Shown here: one piece after another, positions 49,237-58,143 of the stretch
Numbering within the stretch: the stretch's first letter is position 1
Layout: the number at the start of each line of letters is the position of its first letter
Source of the DNA: a virus
Length of the DNA stretch: 64,000 nt
IMG/VR virus record: IMGVR_UViG_3300025122_005335
Location: 1 to 64,000 of that record
Direction: 5' to 3' (one strand)
Made by a program: the position numbers and the translations under genes
The notes under the pieces: model-generated
Databases searched by the model: none
What the model saw: the letters and a program-made list of their open reading frames with translations, nothing else
Told to the model about the DNA's origin: nothing

Positions 49237-51051
49237 TTAGTCTTTATCAATTTCTGTATACTTAACTCTTCGAGTAATTCCATTGCTTTTTTCCAGATAT
49301 ATTACTTCACCTGTAGCAGCTTTAACACTTTCTTTCCTATGACTAATAACATATACACATTCCTTATATTTTTCTACTCTTTCTCTTAAAATAGATGTGA
49401 CTAAATCTACCCCTCTTTCATCTAGACTACTATCAAATAGTTCATCATAGATACTAAAGTTAAACGTTACGTCTCCTTGAAGTCTTCTAATATCCATGAA
49501 AGCAAACAAGCATGCTAAATCGATATTTTTTCTTTCTGCACCCGAAAAATTAAAATAAGAACAGAGTTTATTTTTTTCATTTATAATTTGTTCTTCAAAA
49601 TATTCATTGAAAATACAAATACAATTACTGTCCATCTTTTTTAAATAATAAGCAAGTTTTTGATTGAAGACGTGTAAAATTTGTTTTACAATATATGATT
49701 TCACACCTTCTTCTGATACAATATATTTTACAACATCAAACATGTTAATTTTCTTTTTAACTGTTTCGAGTTTTGATTTTATCTCTTTAACTTTGTTATT
49801 GTAATTGGTAATTATGGTATCTAAATTTGTATCTTCTGAATCTAATTCTTTTATATCAACCTTTAGTTGATCTTGCCAATCGAGAAGTTGCTTTGCTTTT
49901 TGTTTTAGAAGTTTTTGATTGGTTAATTCATCATTACCTCGTTTAATTTTTTTACGAAGTTTGTTAATACCCCTATTCAGTTTGTCTTCGTCAGAAACCA
50001 CCGAATTATAATCTTTAGTAAATGTTTTAATTTCGGATTCAACATCGTCTATACTTTTATTAGTTATTTTTATTTCATTTTTTATATGGTCTTTATCGTC
50101 GTTATCGATTTGACGTAAACAAGTGGGGCATATTTCTTCGTTTGTACCTATTTTTACTAAATTTGATTTTAATTGGTTGCGTGAAGCTTTTAGTTCACTT
50201 ATTTTATCTCTTTTTACGGTTTTTATTTTATCTAAATCTTTTAATTTATGTTCAAACTTGGAAATAAGTTTTTCATTTTCTTCAATTATTATATCTTTTA
50301 TGTTCAATAACTTATTTTTTATTTCTAAAAGTTCGTGTTCATTATTTTTTTGGCGGGTTTTATATTTTTCTTTTTTATTTTTACGTTCTTCTACTATTTG
50401 TATTTTTTGATCTTTAAAATTATCTAAAGAAGTAACATTTTCATCAAACCTAGTTGATTCTATATCAAAATCTTTTTTGGTTTCATTATAATCGTTTCTT
50501 AAATGTGAAATCATGTCACCAAAAATTTGTAAATTGAAAATACCTTCTATAAATTTTCGTTTTTCTACCTTCTTCTTAGCCATAAACGGTATAGTATTGT
50601 TTACAGTCATAATAACACAATTTTGAAAAACATCCTCACTACAATAAATTAGATCTTTAATAAATTCGTTTGTATTAATAATTGAATCTCTTGTTATGTC
50701 TTGTTCATTTTTGTAAATGTAGCATTTTGACGGGGAAAGGGTTCTATTAATGGAATACGAATTGGTTTCCTGTGGGGTAACAACTTTGAAATTTATAAGT
50801 ACCGAACATGTAGTGTTAGTAAGATTGTTAGGTATGAGTTCTTTCTTTAAATCTCTTAAAGTGGAGCCAAATATAACAAAATTAATTGCATCAGCTATTG
50901 TACTTTTACCTACACCGTTTCTTCTGTCTTCTTTATCTTTATTAGAACCCGTAATAATATTAAACCCGCAATTGAACTTTACCTTTACTGGGTCATTACC
51001 TACTGAGAGAAAATTTTGAATAGTAACATCTTCGAAGAAGATTTGCTTCAT
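49237..51051 (-). CDS. gp46: Recombination endonuclease subunit gp46 (Rad50/SbcC-like)
   Basis: 604 aa (T4: 560). SMC-type ATPase that works with nuclease gp47 to resect DNA ends. The N-terminus FLSVGNDPVKV and Walker A ITGSNKDKEDRRNGVGKSTI are followed by a long coiled coil (about residues 180-420) interrupted by the zinc hook CPTCL. The C-terminal signature FSGAERKNIDLACLFAF and Walker B SIYDELFDSSLD are present. TATAAT lies 8 nt upstream. Confidence 0.92.
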   Translation of the reverse strand: MKQIFFEDVTIQNFLSVGNDPVKVKFNCGFNIITGSNKDKEDRRNGVGKSTIADAINFVIFGSTLRDLKKELIPNNLTNTTCSVLINFKVVTPQETNSYSINRTLSPSKCYIYKNEQDITRDSIINTNEFIKDLIYCSEDVFQNCVIMTVNNTIPFMAKKKVEKRKFIEGIFNLQIFGDMISHLRNDYNETKKDFDIESTRFDENVTSLDNFKDQKIQIVEERKNKKEKYKTRQKNNEHELLEIKNKLLNIKDIIIEENEKLISKFEHKLKDLDKIKTVKRDKISELKASRNQLKSNLVKIGTNEEICPTCLRQIDNDDKDHIKNEIKITNKSIDDVESEIKTFTKDYNSVVSDEDKLNRGINKLRKKIKRGNDELTNQKLLKQKAKQLLDWQDQLKVDIKELDSEDTNLDTIITNYNNKVKEIKSKLETVKKKINMFDVVKYIVSEEGVKSYIVKQILHVFNQKLAYYLKKMDSNCICIFNEYFEEQIINEKNKLCSYFNFSGAERKNIDLACLFAFMDIRRLQGDVTFNFSIYDELFDSSLDERGVDLVTSILRERVEKYKECVYVISHRKESVKAATGEVIYLEKSNGITRRVKYTEIDKD

Positions 51052-51059
51052 AAAATATA

Positions 51060-51065
51060 ATTATA
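51060..51065 (-). promoter_or_regulatory. TATAAT box, 8 nt before gp46
   Basis: Minus strand, in the short gap after the glycosyltransferase gene. Confidence 0.4.
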
Positions 51066-51073
51066 CGTATATC

Positions 51074-51832
51074 CTATGAGGATCTACTTTTATTTTTTAG
51101 TTTTTGTATGATATCTTTTTTAGAAAAAACATCAATTAAATCTTTTATTTCACATTTGGTTTTCATATAAAAGACTTTCATACCTCTTAATACTCTCTCT
51201 TCTAGATCGTCTTTATATCTTTCCACGTGATCATGAAATATTATTTTATTTTCTACAGATGTTACGTGTGGAAACCAAAGAAACGGTGTGGATAAGTTTT
51301 TTTGTGATATTCTGTACGATAAATCTGACCACTCCATTGCAGCTCTATACCTTTCATCAAAAAATCCCACTTTCTTAAAAATATCTTTATGTAAATAAAC
51401 TAAATTAGCAGCGGTTCCATAATTTAATGTTAGTGTATTGTCTCCTAAGTCTATAGTTAGTCGTGTATTTTCATCTAACCCTCTTGGATCATCTTCATTA
51501 TCACAAAAATATAAAGCTTTTAACTTTGTTTTATTGGCAACGTCTATGTAATCTTGGAAAACACTGTCATCAATTATTTCTACTGTATCATTTATTATAA
51601 AAACGTGTTCAATAGTTTCATCTTTTAGTAGTTCCCTAATTCCCATATTGTAACAAGCACTTGGGTACTTGGTATACGTGGGACTTATGTATTTTTTTAC
51701 GGACTTGTTAAAATCAGTTTTTTTACCGTCGTTCACAACAACGGTTTTGTCTAAAACCGGTGTGAGCCCCCTTAAACACTTTTTTAATTGAGAACCACCT
51801 AATGTTAAAACAACTATTCCTATTCCTTGCAT
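51074..51832 (-). CDS. GT2-like glycosyltransferase between gp46 and gp47
   Basis: 252 aa. GIVVLTLGGSQLKKCLRGL followed by TVVVNDGK matches the start of family 2 transferases, and HVFIINDTVEIID stands where the DxD lies. VYLHKDIFKKVGFFDERYRA with EWSDLSYRI is the acceptor-side E-D-x-D-type block. It overlaps the gp47 stop by 13 bp, so it is read with the resection genes. Substrate unknown. Confidence 0.7.
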   Translation of the reverse strand: MQGIGIVVLTLGGSQLKKCLRGLTPVLDKTVVVNDGKKTDFNKSVKKYISPTYTKYPSACYNMGIRELLKDETIEHVFIINDTVEIIDDSVFQDYIDVANKTKLKALYFCDNEDDPRGLDENTRLTIDLGDNTLTLNYGTAANLVYLHKDIFKKVGFFDERYRAAMEWSDLSYRISQKNLSTPFLWFPHVTSVENKIIFHDHVERYKDDLEERVLRGMKVFYMKTKCEIKDLIDVFSKKDIIQKLKNKSRSS

Positions 51833-52881
51833 TGTTTATATAAATCTACTGTATATTCTATTACTTCTTTTTTGTTGTTAACGTCTAACATGTTTATAAA
51901 ATTGGTAATTGCTGTTTGATAATCTACACCCGAGTATTCGTACTCTAATTCACCTTCTACAGAAAATTTATTGTAATTAATTTCGTAATCAACAGTAATT
52001 GTGAAGGGTTTTAGGTTGTTTAAACATATCATGATGATATCTAAGTCGTCTGCTTGTACGTTTTTATCAATAACCAACTTTATTATATTGCCCTTTATTA
52101 ATTTTCTTAGTTCAGGGGTTATACCATCGAAGGAAATAAGCTCACTTAGTAATATTTTTTTGTGTTTTGGCGATACCGTGTTTTTATAAAAAACAGGTTC
52201 TTGTATTTTATCAAAATCCAAAATATAGAACCCTTTTTCGCTTTCTGCATCTCCAAAATCCATTTGGAATGGGTTACCTAGGTAAAGAATTTTACCATCT
52301 TTAAATTTACGTTCATCTTTTAAGTGAAAGTGCCCTGTAATTACCATTTTTGATTTTTTTAATAGAGAATGGGGGTTATCTCCACTGTCACATACCTTAA
52401 AATTGTTCATTTTAAAATTTTCTAGCTCAAAATGGCCAAATATAAGATCAGATTTTGGTATTTTTTTAATTTGTTCGCCCCAGGGTACAAAAGTTATTGT
52501 TTTATTGTGAATTTCTTCTGTGTGTAGCTTGTCAATAACGCTTATATTATTCCAACCATTCAATAATGACAGTGAATTAACGCAACTAGTATCTTTATAA
52601 TAGCAGTCGTGGTTACCGGTGATCATTACGATGTTATAATCCTTTAATATATCAAAAAATTGTTTTGCAATTTGTAGACTGTTAACAGCTATTTCATCTC
52701 TGTAGTGAAATAGATCACCACAAATCATAATATCTTTTATTTTTAATTTTTTTAAGTTTTTATCTAACCATTTACCCCAATCAAGCAGAATTTTATGCCA
52801 ATTACTCTTGTTTTGGTGGATTCCTAAATGTATGTCTGATATGCAACAAATTTTTGATTGTTTGAAATTTATAGTAACCAC
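51820..52881 (-). CDS. gp47: Recombination endonuclease subunit gp47 (Mre11/SbcD-like)
   Basis: 353 aa (T4: 339) with a GTG start. Metallophosphoesterase motifs in order: CISDIHLG, ICGDLFHYRD, ITGNHDCYY, and later GHFELENF and ITGHFHLKD. The last part is the capping domain. It pairs with gp46, here separated by a glycosyltransferase gene. Confidence 0.93.
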   Translation of the reverse strand: MVTINFKQSKICCISDIHLGIHQNKSNWHKILLDWGKWLDKNLKKLKIKDIMICGDLFHYRDEIAVNSLQIAKQFFDILKDYNIVMITGNHDCYYKDTSCVNSLSLLNGWNNISVIDKLHTEEIHNKTITFVPWGEQIKKIPKSDLIFGHFELENFKMNNFKVCDSGDNPHSLLKKSKMVITGHFHLKDERKFKDGKILYLGNPFQMDFGDAESEKGFYILDFDKIQEPVFYKNTVSPKHKKILLSELISFDGITPELRKLIKGNIIKLVIDKNVQADDLDIIMICLNNLKPFTITVDYEINYNKFSVEGELEYEYSGVDYQTAITNFINMLDVNNKKEVIEYTVDLYKQCKE

Positions 52882-52906
52882 TTTAAATATAATATATTAA
52901 TTACAA

Positions 52907-53914
52907 ATGAGTACAACCCTTGTTACAGCAATTTATTATGGAGAAAGAGAAGGTGAGTTTGGAGGTCGGTGTTGGCAAGAGCAATACTATTTTTCTTCTT
53001 TTCAAAACATTTATAATTTTAACTTACCCACAGTAGTTTTTTGCGATAAGCGCGGCTATGAGAAAATTTTAAAATATTTTGACTACTTAGATTATATTGG
53101 TATTCCAAATAAATGGACAATCATTGTAAGCGAATTAGGAGACTTTAAATTTAAAGATATTATAGGTTCACATAGAACTAGAGTTATTGAGTGGGAAAAG
53201 AAACAAACAGAAATAAGAAAAAAAGAAAACCCTGACGAACCTGGATTTTTTCATGCTCGTTGTGAAATACTTTGTCACAGAAAACTTTATTTTGTAAAAG
53301 AAGTAGCAGAAAAGAACCCGTTTAATACGGATAATTTTGTATGGGTTGATTCCGGGTGCACCCATTGGGGATTAAACCCACATAGTTTAGGTGGTGTGGA
53401 AATTAATAACTTTTTTAACAAAAAACATTATTACCCATACAATAAAAACAACGTGTTTACACCTGATGTGGGTAAAGGTATAGACAATTTAATTACTAAG
53501 CACAAATTTGTTGAAACCAAACATGGTAATCTTTGGTATAATTTACACCACGTTAAGCTTTTGTCAAAACTATTAGAAACAGATTATGGTTTTGAAGAAT
53601 CAAACAGTCATCTAATACACCAATTAGTTGGTGGTGTGATAGGAATTCACCCTAGTGAGTTTAAACCGTTATTTGATTTCTACGAAAAGGCTTTATTACT
53701 TTTAACTAGTACAGAACCACCTAACACGGACTTTTTTACAGAAGAAATTATTTTATCAGCTTACTATAAAATAAGAAATCAGTTTACGTTAGATTTTGAG
53801 GAATGGAACCATGATGTAAAAAGCGACCCAAGTTGGGTTGATTTCGGTGATGAAGACCGAACACGGGTAAAGTGTTTTTACAAAGTATGGGACGAGTTTA
53901 AACAATTCGCGTAA
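52907..53914 (+). CDS. HtrL/YibB-like putative glycosyltransferase, copy 2
   Basis: 335 aa. DNFVWVDSGCTHWG near residue 145 matches the family hallmark and the paralogue at 3974. The opening STTLVTAIYYGERE is the usual first strand. It is a plus-strand gene between gp47 and gp55. Promoter unclear: TTTAAATA ends 17 nt upstream, and TATTAA 6 nt upstream. Acceptor unknown. Confidence 0.6.
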   Translation: MSTTLVTAIYYGEREGEFGGRCWQEQYYFSSFQNIYNFNLPTVVFCDKRGYEKILKYFDYLDYIGIPNKWTIIVSELGDFKFKDIIGSHRTRVIEWEKKQTEIRKKENPDEPGFFHARCEILCHRKLYFVKEVAEKNPFNTDNFVWVDSGCTHWGLNPHSLGGVEINNFFNKKHYYPYNKNNVFTPDVGKGIDNLITKHKFVETKHGNLWYNLHHVKLLSKLLETDYGFEESNSHLIHQLVGGVIGIHPSEFKPLFDFYEKALLLLTSTEPPNTDFFTEEIILSAYYKIRNQFTLDFEEWNHDVKSDPSWVDFGDEDRTRVKCFYKVWDEFKQFA

Positions 53915-54400
53915 TCAATTATAATAGGCCTCATTTTCGTCCGTGGGTTTAACATAAACTGTTGTTTGTGCGTTTTGGCCATCGTTTAACGACTCTTCGT
54001 AAATTCTTTCTTTATATTCATTAAGAGCTTCATGGTGTCGTTTTTCTTTTTTAATTCGATTAATAAATGCATGAAACGCAATTGTAGTAAAATATGAAAA
54101 AGGATTGTATTTGTTACCATTTGAATCTGTTGCTTCTAAATTGAATTTTTTATTGAAAAGAGCTGTAAACATTTTTACAACTGCATCACCGATCATTTCA
54201 TCTTTGTAGCTATAATTTATAAAATTAGGCGCATAACTTAAACCGTGAGCAATTTTTGTTATCATTTCACCAAGCTCATTTCCACATACGTCGGTTTTAT
54301 AATAAGTTGCAATTGCTTCTTTGAATTCTTTTGAATTAACGTAATGTTCTTTACTTTTAGGTTTAATTTTAACGCCGTTTTTAGGTTTTTTTGCTTGCAT
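53915..54400 (-). CDS. gp55: Late sigma factor gp55
   Basis: 161 aa (T4: 185). Block YNPFSYFTTIAFHAFINRIK is the region-2-like core of T4-type late sigma factors, which recognises TATAAATA. The N-terminus is Lys-rich. The presence of gp55 explains the many late boxes in the window. TATAAT lies 11 nt before the ATG. It ends 1 bp after the plus-strand HtrL-like gene. Confidence 0.88.
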   Translation of the reverse strand: MQAKKPKNGVKIKPKSKEHYVNSKEFKEAIATYYKTDVCGNELGEMITKIAHGLSYAPNFINYSYKDEMIGDAVVKMFTALFNKKFNLEATDSNGNKYNPFSYFTTIAFHAFINRIKKEKRHHEALNEYKERIYEESLNDGQNAQTTVYVKPTDENEAYYN

Positions 54401-54411
54401 GGCTATCTTTA

Positions 54412-54417
54412 ATTATA
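54412..54417 (-). promoter_or_regulatory. TATAAT box upstream of gp55
   Basis: Minus strand, 11 nt before the ATG. Confidence 0.3.
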
Positions 54418-54444
54418 ATATTGTTATGTATAAGTTCAACACTA

Positions 54445-55881
54445 TCATTCGTATAAATCTTTTATTTTTACACATATGTTTTCTTGTGTATATAAATCTA
54501 TTCTTTTATCGGAATGAACTTCACCATACCGCAACTGGTCTGCAATATCAACTATAGTTAATTTGTTTTTGCTTTCGTGCAAACGAAGTCCACGACCGAT
54601 CGACTGTAAGATTTTAATTTTAGCTTTACCGCCACTAGCAAAAACAATGTAATGTAAATTATTGATACTGATACCAGTAGAGAAAATCCTGCTAATAGCA
54701 ATACAAATAATATTATCATCCCGCTCAATAAGTTTTTTAACTTTATCACGCTCTTCAACATCTACTTCTCCTCTTATAAAATATATTTTTTTTTCTTTAT
54801 CGTTATTACTTAGTTCTTTGTAAAGTGCTTCTCCATGTCTTATATAATCTACTAAAATTAGAGAATTGTTTTTTACGCCTGTTGTAAGTTTTTTTATTAT
54901 ATTATTTCGAAATACGTTTTCGAAAAGAAATTCAAATTCTTGTCTATATCTTTCACCTGGGTCTGATATATCGATAGAATACTTGGGTCGTTGTTTGTAA
55001 TGTAATCTCACTACTTGTGCAACAGCATTAGTAACAAAATTTTCTATACGAAGTTCATAACTCTTTTTTTGGTATATAACTGGACCAATTTTACCTATTA
55101 TGTTCCACTGATCTGAATTATTATCTGGTAACGTTCCTGTAAATCCAAACTTATTTTCTGTTCTTATATTTTTTATAATTTTGTTTACTTTATTTGACCT
55201 TCTTACTTTATGACACTCATCAATTACTAATATATCTACGTGTTCTACCCAGTCTAAATTTGTTTTTTCGCTTTGTAAAATACCTAAATTAGCAATAATA
55301 ACATTATTTGTTAGATCAACGGGTGAGTTACCGGTCCATTTACCGACTGAAAATGAAACATTATACTTTTTAAAATCATTGAACGTTTGATTTACTAATC
55401 CTAAATCGGGAACTATAACTAAAACTTTCCACGTGTCTTTATTCACTTCTTGGTAGATTCTTTCCAGCATACTAGCCATGGCTAATGTCTTACCACCAGC
55501 AGTTGCTAACATAACAACACCTCTTCCTTTATCTAAACACTCATTTACAATTTCTTTTTGATAATCTCTTAATTGTAAAGAAAGTTTACCATTACCACCA
55601 TGAAGTATTTGAGGTTTAATAATTTCTTTAATACTATTTTCTAGATGTATTTTATCTGAAGGAAATTCTTTTTTAATAAATTGAATTATATTAGCTGTAA
55701 GACCAACTTCATATTTACCCGCGGGGGTTATAACATAAGTTCTTGCAGGCATATATCTACCATACCTTCTAGCAAATCTAGCACCCTCATTTTCAAAAGA
55801 GAAATGTTCTCTTATTATGTTAAGGTTATCTGTTTTTAGAAAAGCTTGACGTTTTCTTTTATCGTAGTGAAATACTACCAT
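54445..55881 (-). CDS. uvsW: DNA/RNA helicase UvsW
   Basis: 478 aa superfamily 2 helicase. LRDYQKEIV (Q-type motif), Walker A MLATAGGKTLAMA, DECHKV (DEAD/H-type motif II), FTGTLPDN (motif III) and the C-terminal GISINNLHYIVFASGGKAKI with QSIGRGLRLH (motif VI). UvsW unwinds R-loops and branched DNA and moves T4 from origin to recombination replication. A TACAAT box lies 7 nt upstream. Confidence 0.93.
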   Translation of the reverse strand: MVVFHYDKRKRQAFLKTDNLNIIREHFSFENEGARFARRYGRYMPARTYVITPAGKYEVGLTANIIQFIKKEFPSDKIHLENSIKEIIKPQILHGGNGKLSLQLRDYQKEIVNECLDKGRGVVMLATAGGKTLAMASMLERIYQEVNKDTWKVLVIVPDLGLVNQTFNDFKKYNVSFSVGKWTGNSPVDLTNNVIIANLGILQSEKTNLDWVEHVDILVIDECHKVRRSNKVNKIIKNIRTENKFGFTGTLPDNNSDQWNIIGKIGPVIYQKKSYELRIENFVTNAVAQVVRLHYKQRPKYSIDISDPGERYRQEFEFLFENVFRNNIIKKLTTGVKNNSLILVDYIRHGEALYKELSNNDKEKKIYFIRGEVDVEERDKVKKLIERDDNIICIAISRIFSTGISINNLHYIVFASGGKAKIKILQSIGRGLRLHESKNKLTIVDIADQLRYGEVHSDKRIDLYTQENICVKIKDLYE

Positions 55882-55927
55882 TACATTGATTGTAAAATAT
55901 TTACCGTGTTTTTCAAGATAAATATTT

Positions 55928-55959
55928 AAAAAAATACCCCCGTCTACGAATAGACGGGG
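55928..55959 (-). terminator. Rho-independent terminator
   Basis: CCCCGTCTA/TAGACGGGG stem (55938-55946, 55951-55959) with a 4-nt loop and a T7 tract on the minus strand. It ends the membrane-protein gene at 55987. Confidence 0.9.
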
Positions 55960-55986
55960 TGTTTTAGAATTGTTAGAAGATTATAA

Positions 55987-56277
55987 TTATTTAACTTCCC
56001 AACTCAATCCATTTGTCCATTTAAGAACGTGATTAAGTATCCACGCATAAACCCAGCCACCTAACCACCCAGCAATACCAAATCCGACAATACTCGGTAT
56101 AGTACTTGTAACAGTCTCTCCTATTGTATGTACGGCTCCATCGACGTCACCTAATGTACCAGCAGCAAGCAATGCTAACACTGGTAAAACAATGACCTTT
56201 ACAGCTCCGGTGAATGCGCCCAGCAAACCGACTACATTTGCTACGGACAGCACTCCAACTTTAGTTAATTTCTTCAT
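55987..56277 (-). CDS. Small membrane protein, 96 aa, late
   Basis: Two or three hydrophobic segments (about residues 8-42 and 60-82) rich in Gly, Ala and Val, with a basic start (MKKLTK). CTTAAATA lies 7 nt before the ATG and a terminator follows. Size, membrane character and late timing would fit a holin or lysis accessory, but no lysis enzyme is nearby and the family is not recognised. Confidence 0.65.
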   Translation of the reverse strand: MKKLTKVGVLSVANVVGLLGAFTGAVKVIVLPVLALLAAGTLGDVDGAVHTIGETVTSTIPSIVGFGIAGWLGGWVYAWILNHVLKWTNGLSWEVK

Positions 56278-56284
56278 TACCGTT

Positions 56285-56292
56285 TATTTAAG
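56285..56292 (-). promoter_or_regulatory. Late promoter box, 7 nt before start 56277
   Basis: CTTAAATA on the minus strand. Confidence 0.6.
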
Positions 56293-56306
56293 CGAAACCC
56301 CTTCAT

Positions 56307-56549
56307 TTATTTGCTATACCCACCACGTATTTTCTTTAATTCCTTATGGATTTCGAAAATAACCAACAGTAATTCAGCGTAAATGCGACAAACAATAGGA
56401 CCACCTATAGCAATAGCTAACCCCTCGAGTAAACCAGCAGTAAAGGCTGTAAATAACCCAACAATAATAGCAACAACGGCCCCAATATAAGAGATTATCT
56501 TTAAGATCCCGGGAGTGATCATGTATTCGTAATTTAAGAATGCTTTCAT
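56307..56549 (-). CDS. DUF4282-like small membrane protein, 80 aa, late
   Basis: Two hydrophobic helices (about residues 11-38 and 45-66). The second, PIVCRIYAELLLVIFEIHKEL, matches the R-x-x-x-E-x-x-x-V-x-F pattern of DUF4282 membrane proteins. AATAAATA lies 6 nt before the ATG. It is paired with the 96-aa membrane protein downstream. Function unknown. Confidence 0.65.
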   Translation of the reverse strand: MKAFLNYEYMITPGILKIISYIGAVVAIIVGLFTAFTAGLLEGLAIAIGGPIVCRIYAELLLVIFEIHKELKKIRGGYSK

Positions 56550-56555
56550 GAAAAT

Positions 56556-56563
56556 TATTTATT
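56556..56563 (-). promoter_or_regulatory. Late promoter box, 6 nt before start 56549
   Basis: AATAAATA on the minus strand. Confidence 0.65.
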
Positions 56564-56617
56564 GATATGCTCCAAAAATTTATATTAATAATAAGGCTCT
56601 TGGGAGACTCCCAGTAA

Positions 56618-57442
56618 TTATTCAGGTAACTCTTCTTTGGACAAATTACCACCAAATTGTTCATATTCTGGTGTGGTAATATCGATATTGTCTTTTGCTA
56701 ACATTTTTTTAAAATAATCAATGTATAATCTATCAAATAACCCCCATCTCACAAGTTCTACGTATTGAATTAACGGTGAATCAGTTTGATCTTCTTCTCT
56801 AGTTAAAAATGTACCACCTTTACCTTGTCTACAAGCAACGTAATTCCATTTTTTAGAATATTTCCTTAAGTCTTCATCTGTTTCTAATACCCACCCAGAA
56901 AAATCACCCTCTTTACTCTTTAAAAGTTCGATAAATCTATCTTTATTCCATATTGCTGCTTGAAGAGAGTTCCGATATTCGTTATTATTAGATATTCTCC
57001 CAAAATTTGTATTATTAATAGGGCCTTCGGAGACTCCCAATAATGGTAAGTCAGGCCCTGGCATTGATACACAACGCATTTTTGTTATATCGTTCCTTTC
57101 CATGTAGTTTAGTGCATGGTAAAAGTTATTTGATTCTACAGGATTAACTATTATTTGGTCTTCCACCATGAATAACACATATTTTGTTGTAATTTTCTTT
57201 AACCCTTCTAAGACCATGGGCTTAAAATGGGTGGCATTTTCATCCCATTCAACGTTTGTAACAACGCAGTTTACGTTTTTGCTTTTAAAGTTTTGCTTGT
57301 TGCTTATTGTATACACTTCATATGGGCATTTCCAATTTTTCTTGTGGTAAAAGTCCCATATCTTAAGAATAGGTTGGTAAGTATCAGAACTTAATACTAA
57401 AATAGAACAATCAAAGTTGGGTTTCATATAAGCATAGTTCAT
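56618..57442 (-). CDS. Glycosyltransferase-like protein, 274 aa
   Basis: CSILVLSSDTYQPILKIWDF opens like a GT-A fold; KYVLFMVEDQIIVNPVE stands where a DxD would be. RNSLQAAIWNKDRFIELL and SGWVLETDEDLRKY look like acceptor blocks. The start overlaps the end of the nucleotidyltransferase gene, so it is the last gene of the uvsY/kdsC/nucleotidyltransferase operon. Tentative. Confidence 0.55.
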   Translation of the reverse strand: MNYAYMKPNFDCSILVLSSDTYQPILKIWDFYHKKNWKCPYEVYTISNKQNFKSKNVNCVVTNVEWDENATHFKPMVLEGLKKITTKYVLFMVEDQIIVNPVESNNFYHALNYMERNDITKMRCVSMPGPDLPLLGVSEGPINNTNFGRISNNNEYRNSLQAAIWNKDRFIELLKSKEGDFSGWVLETDEDLRKYSKKWNYVACRQGKGGTFLTREEDQTDSPLIQYVELVRWGLFDRLYIDYFKKMLAKDNIDITTPEYEQFGGNLSKEELPE

Positions 57443-58142
57443 CTAGGCTTCCTACAACATGTTGTTTTTCATGTTGTTTAAATTTATAGTCATATATTAT
57501 ATATTGTCTATCTAACAAATCATTATACGTTAAAGATACATATATTTCATCTTCACCCACACTATTTGGCCATGTATATCCTTTTTTTCTTGCATTAATG
57601 AAAGAACTAAAAAATAAATCGGGTGATTTCCAATAATGTGTACCGATGAGACCGTGGTTTGATATAACTTGCTTTTCTGTAAAGTTGGTTGCAATAGATT
57701 GTTGGGTGGTTGCAATGTAACTATAGTGTGGATCACATGTGTTGACTGTTATAACTGCTCCATCCGGGTCTTTTTCTTTTAAAAATTTTAAAAATCTTTC
57801 GGGTTCCCAATCTAATATTTGGTCTACGTTTGTTTGTAGTAGTGGTTTTGAATCATCTATAAATCCTTTTATTTTATATAGTGTTTCTGCAGGGCCACTA
57901 GTTACTTCATCTATAATTTGTATTTTAGCATCGGGACAAAAGTCAGTTATATGGTTATATGCACCGTATTTTTCTTCGTGTTCCTTTAATACAATAAAAT
58001 AATACGTTCCTGGTAACCCAATACTTTCGTAAGCTCTTTGGACCATTGATTTACCTTGTATATCTATAAAAGGTTTGGGGGTATCGATTCCTACTTCTTT
58101 AAAAGCTGAACTTTTACCAGCCATAGGTATAACAATGTTCAT
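57411..58142 (-). CDS. Sugar-phosphate nucleotidyltransferase-like protein
   Basis: 243 aa from ATG 58142, 2 nt after the KdsC stop; an upstream in-frame ATG lies within kdsC and adds an unlikely tail. MNIVIPMAGKSSAFKEVGID and TPKPFIDIQGKSM are the NTP-transferase pyrophosphorylase motifs, and LLQTNVDQILDW holds the metal-binding Asp. It is shorter than RmlA, resembling capsule-locus nucleotidyltransferases. Substrate unknown, possibly the product of the adjacent phosphatase pathway. Confidence 0.7.
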   Translation of the reverse strand: MNIVIPMAGKSSAFKEVGIDTPKPFIDIQGKSMVQRAYESIGLPGTYYFIVLKEHEEKYGAYNHITDFCPDAKIQIIDEVTSGPAETLYKIKGFIDDSKPLLQTNVDQILDWEPERFLKFLKEKDPDGAVITVNTCDPHYSYIATTQQSIATNFTEKQVISNHGLIGTHYWKSPDLFFSSFINARKKGYTWPNSVGEDEIYVSLTYNDLLDRQYIIYDYKFKQHEKQHVVGSLDELCLYETQL

Positions 58143-58143
58143 T

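Noticed and set aside
56593-56612. Terminator at TGGGAGACTCCCA
   Set aside because: Stem only 5 bp with a tight loop and no clear T run on the minus strand.
56307-56664. Alternative-frame ORF over the DUF4282-like gene (56374-56664)
   Set aside because: It lies over a better gene with a late promoter and membrane-protein pattern, and its composition is unlike a real protein.
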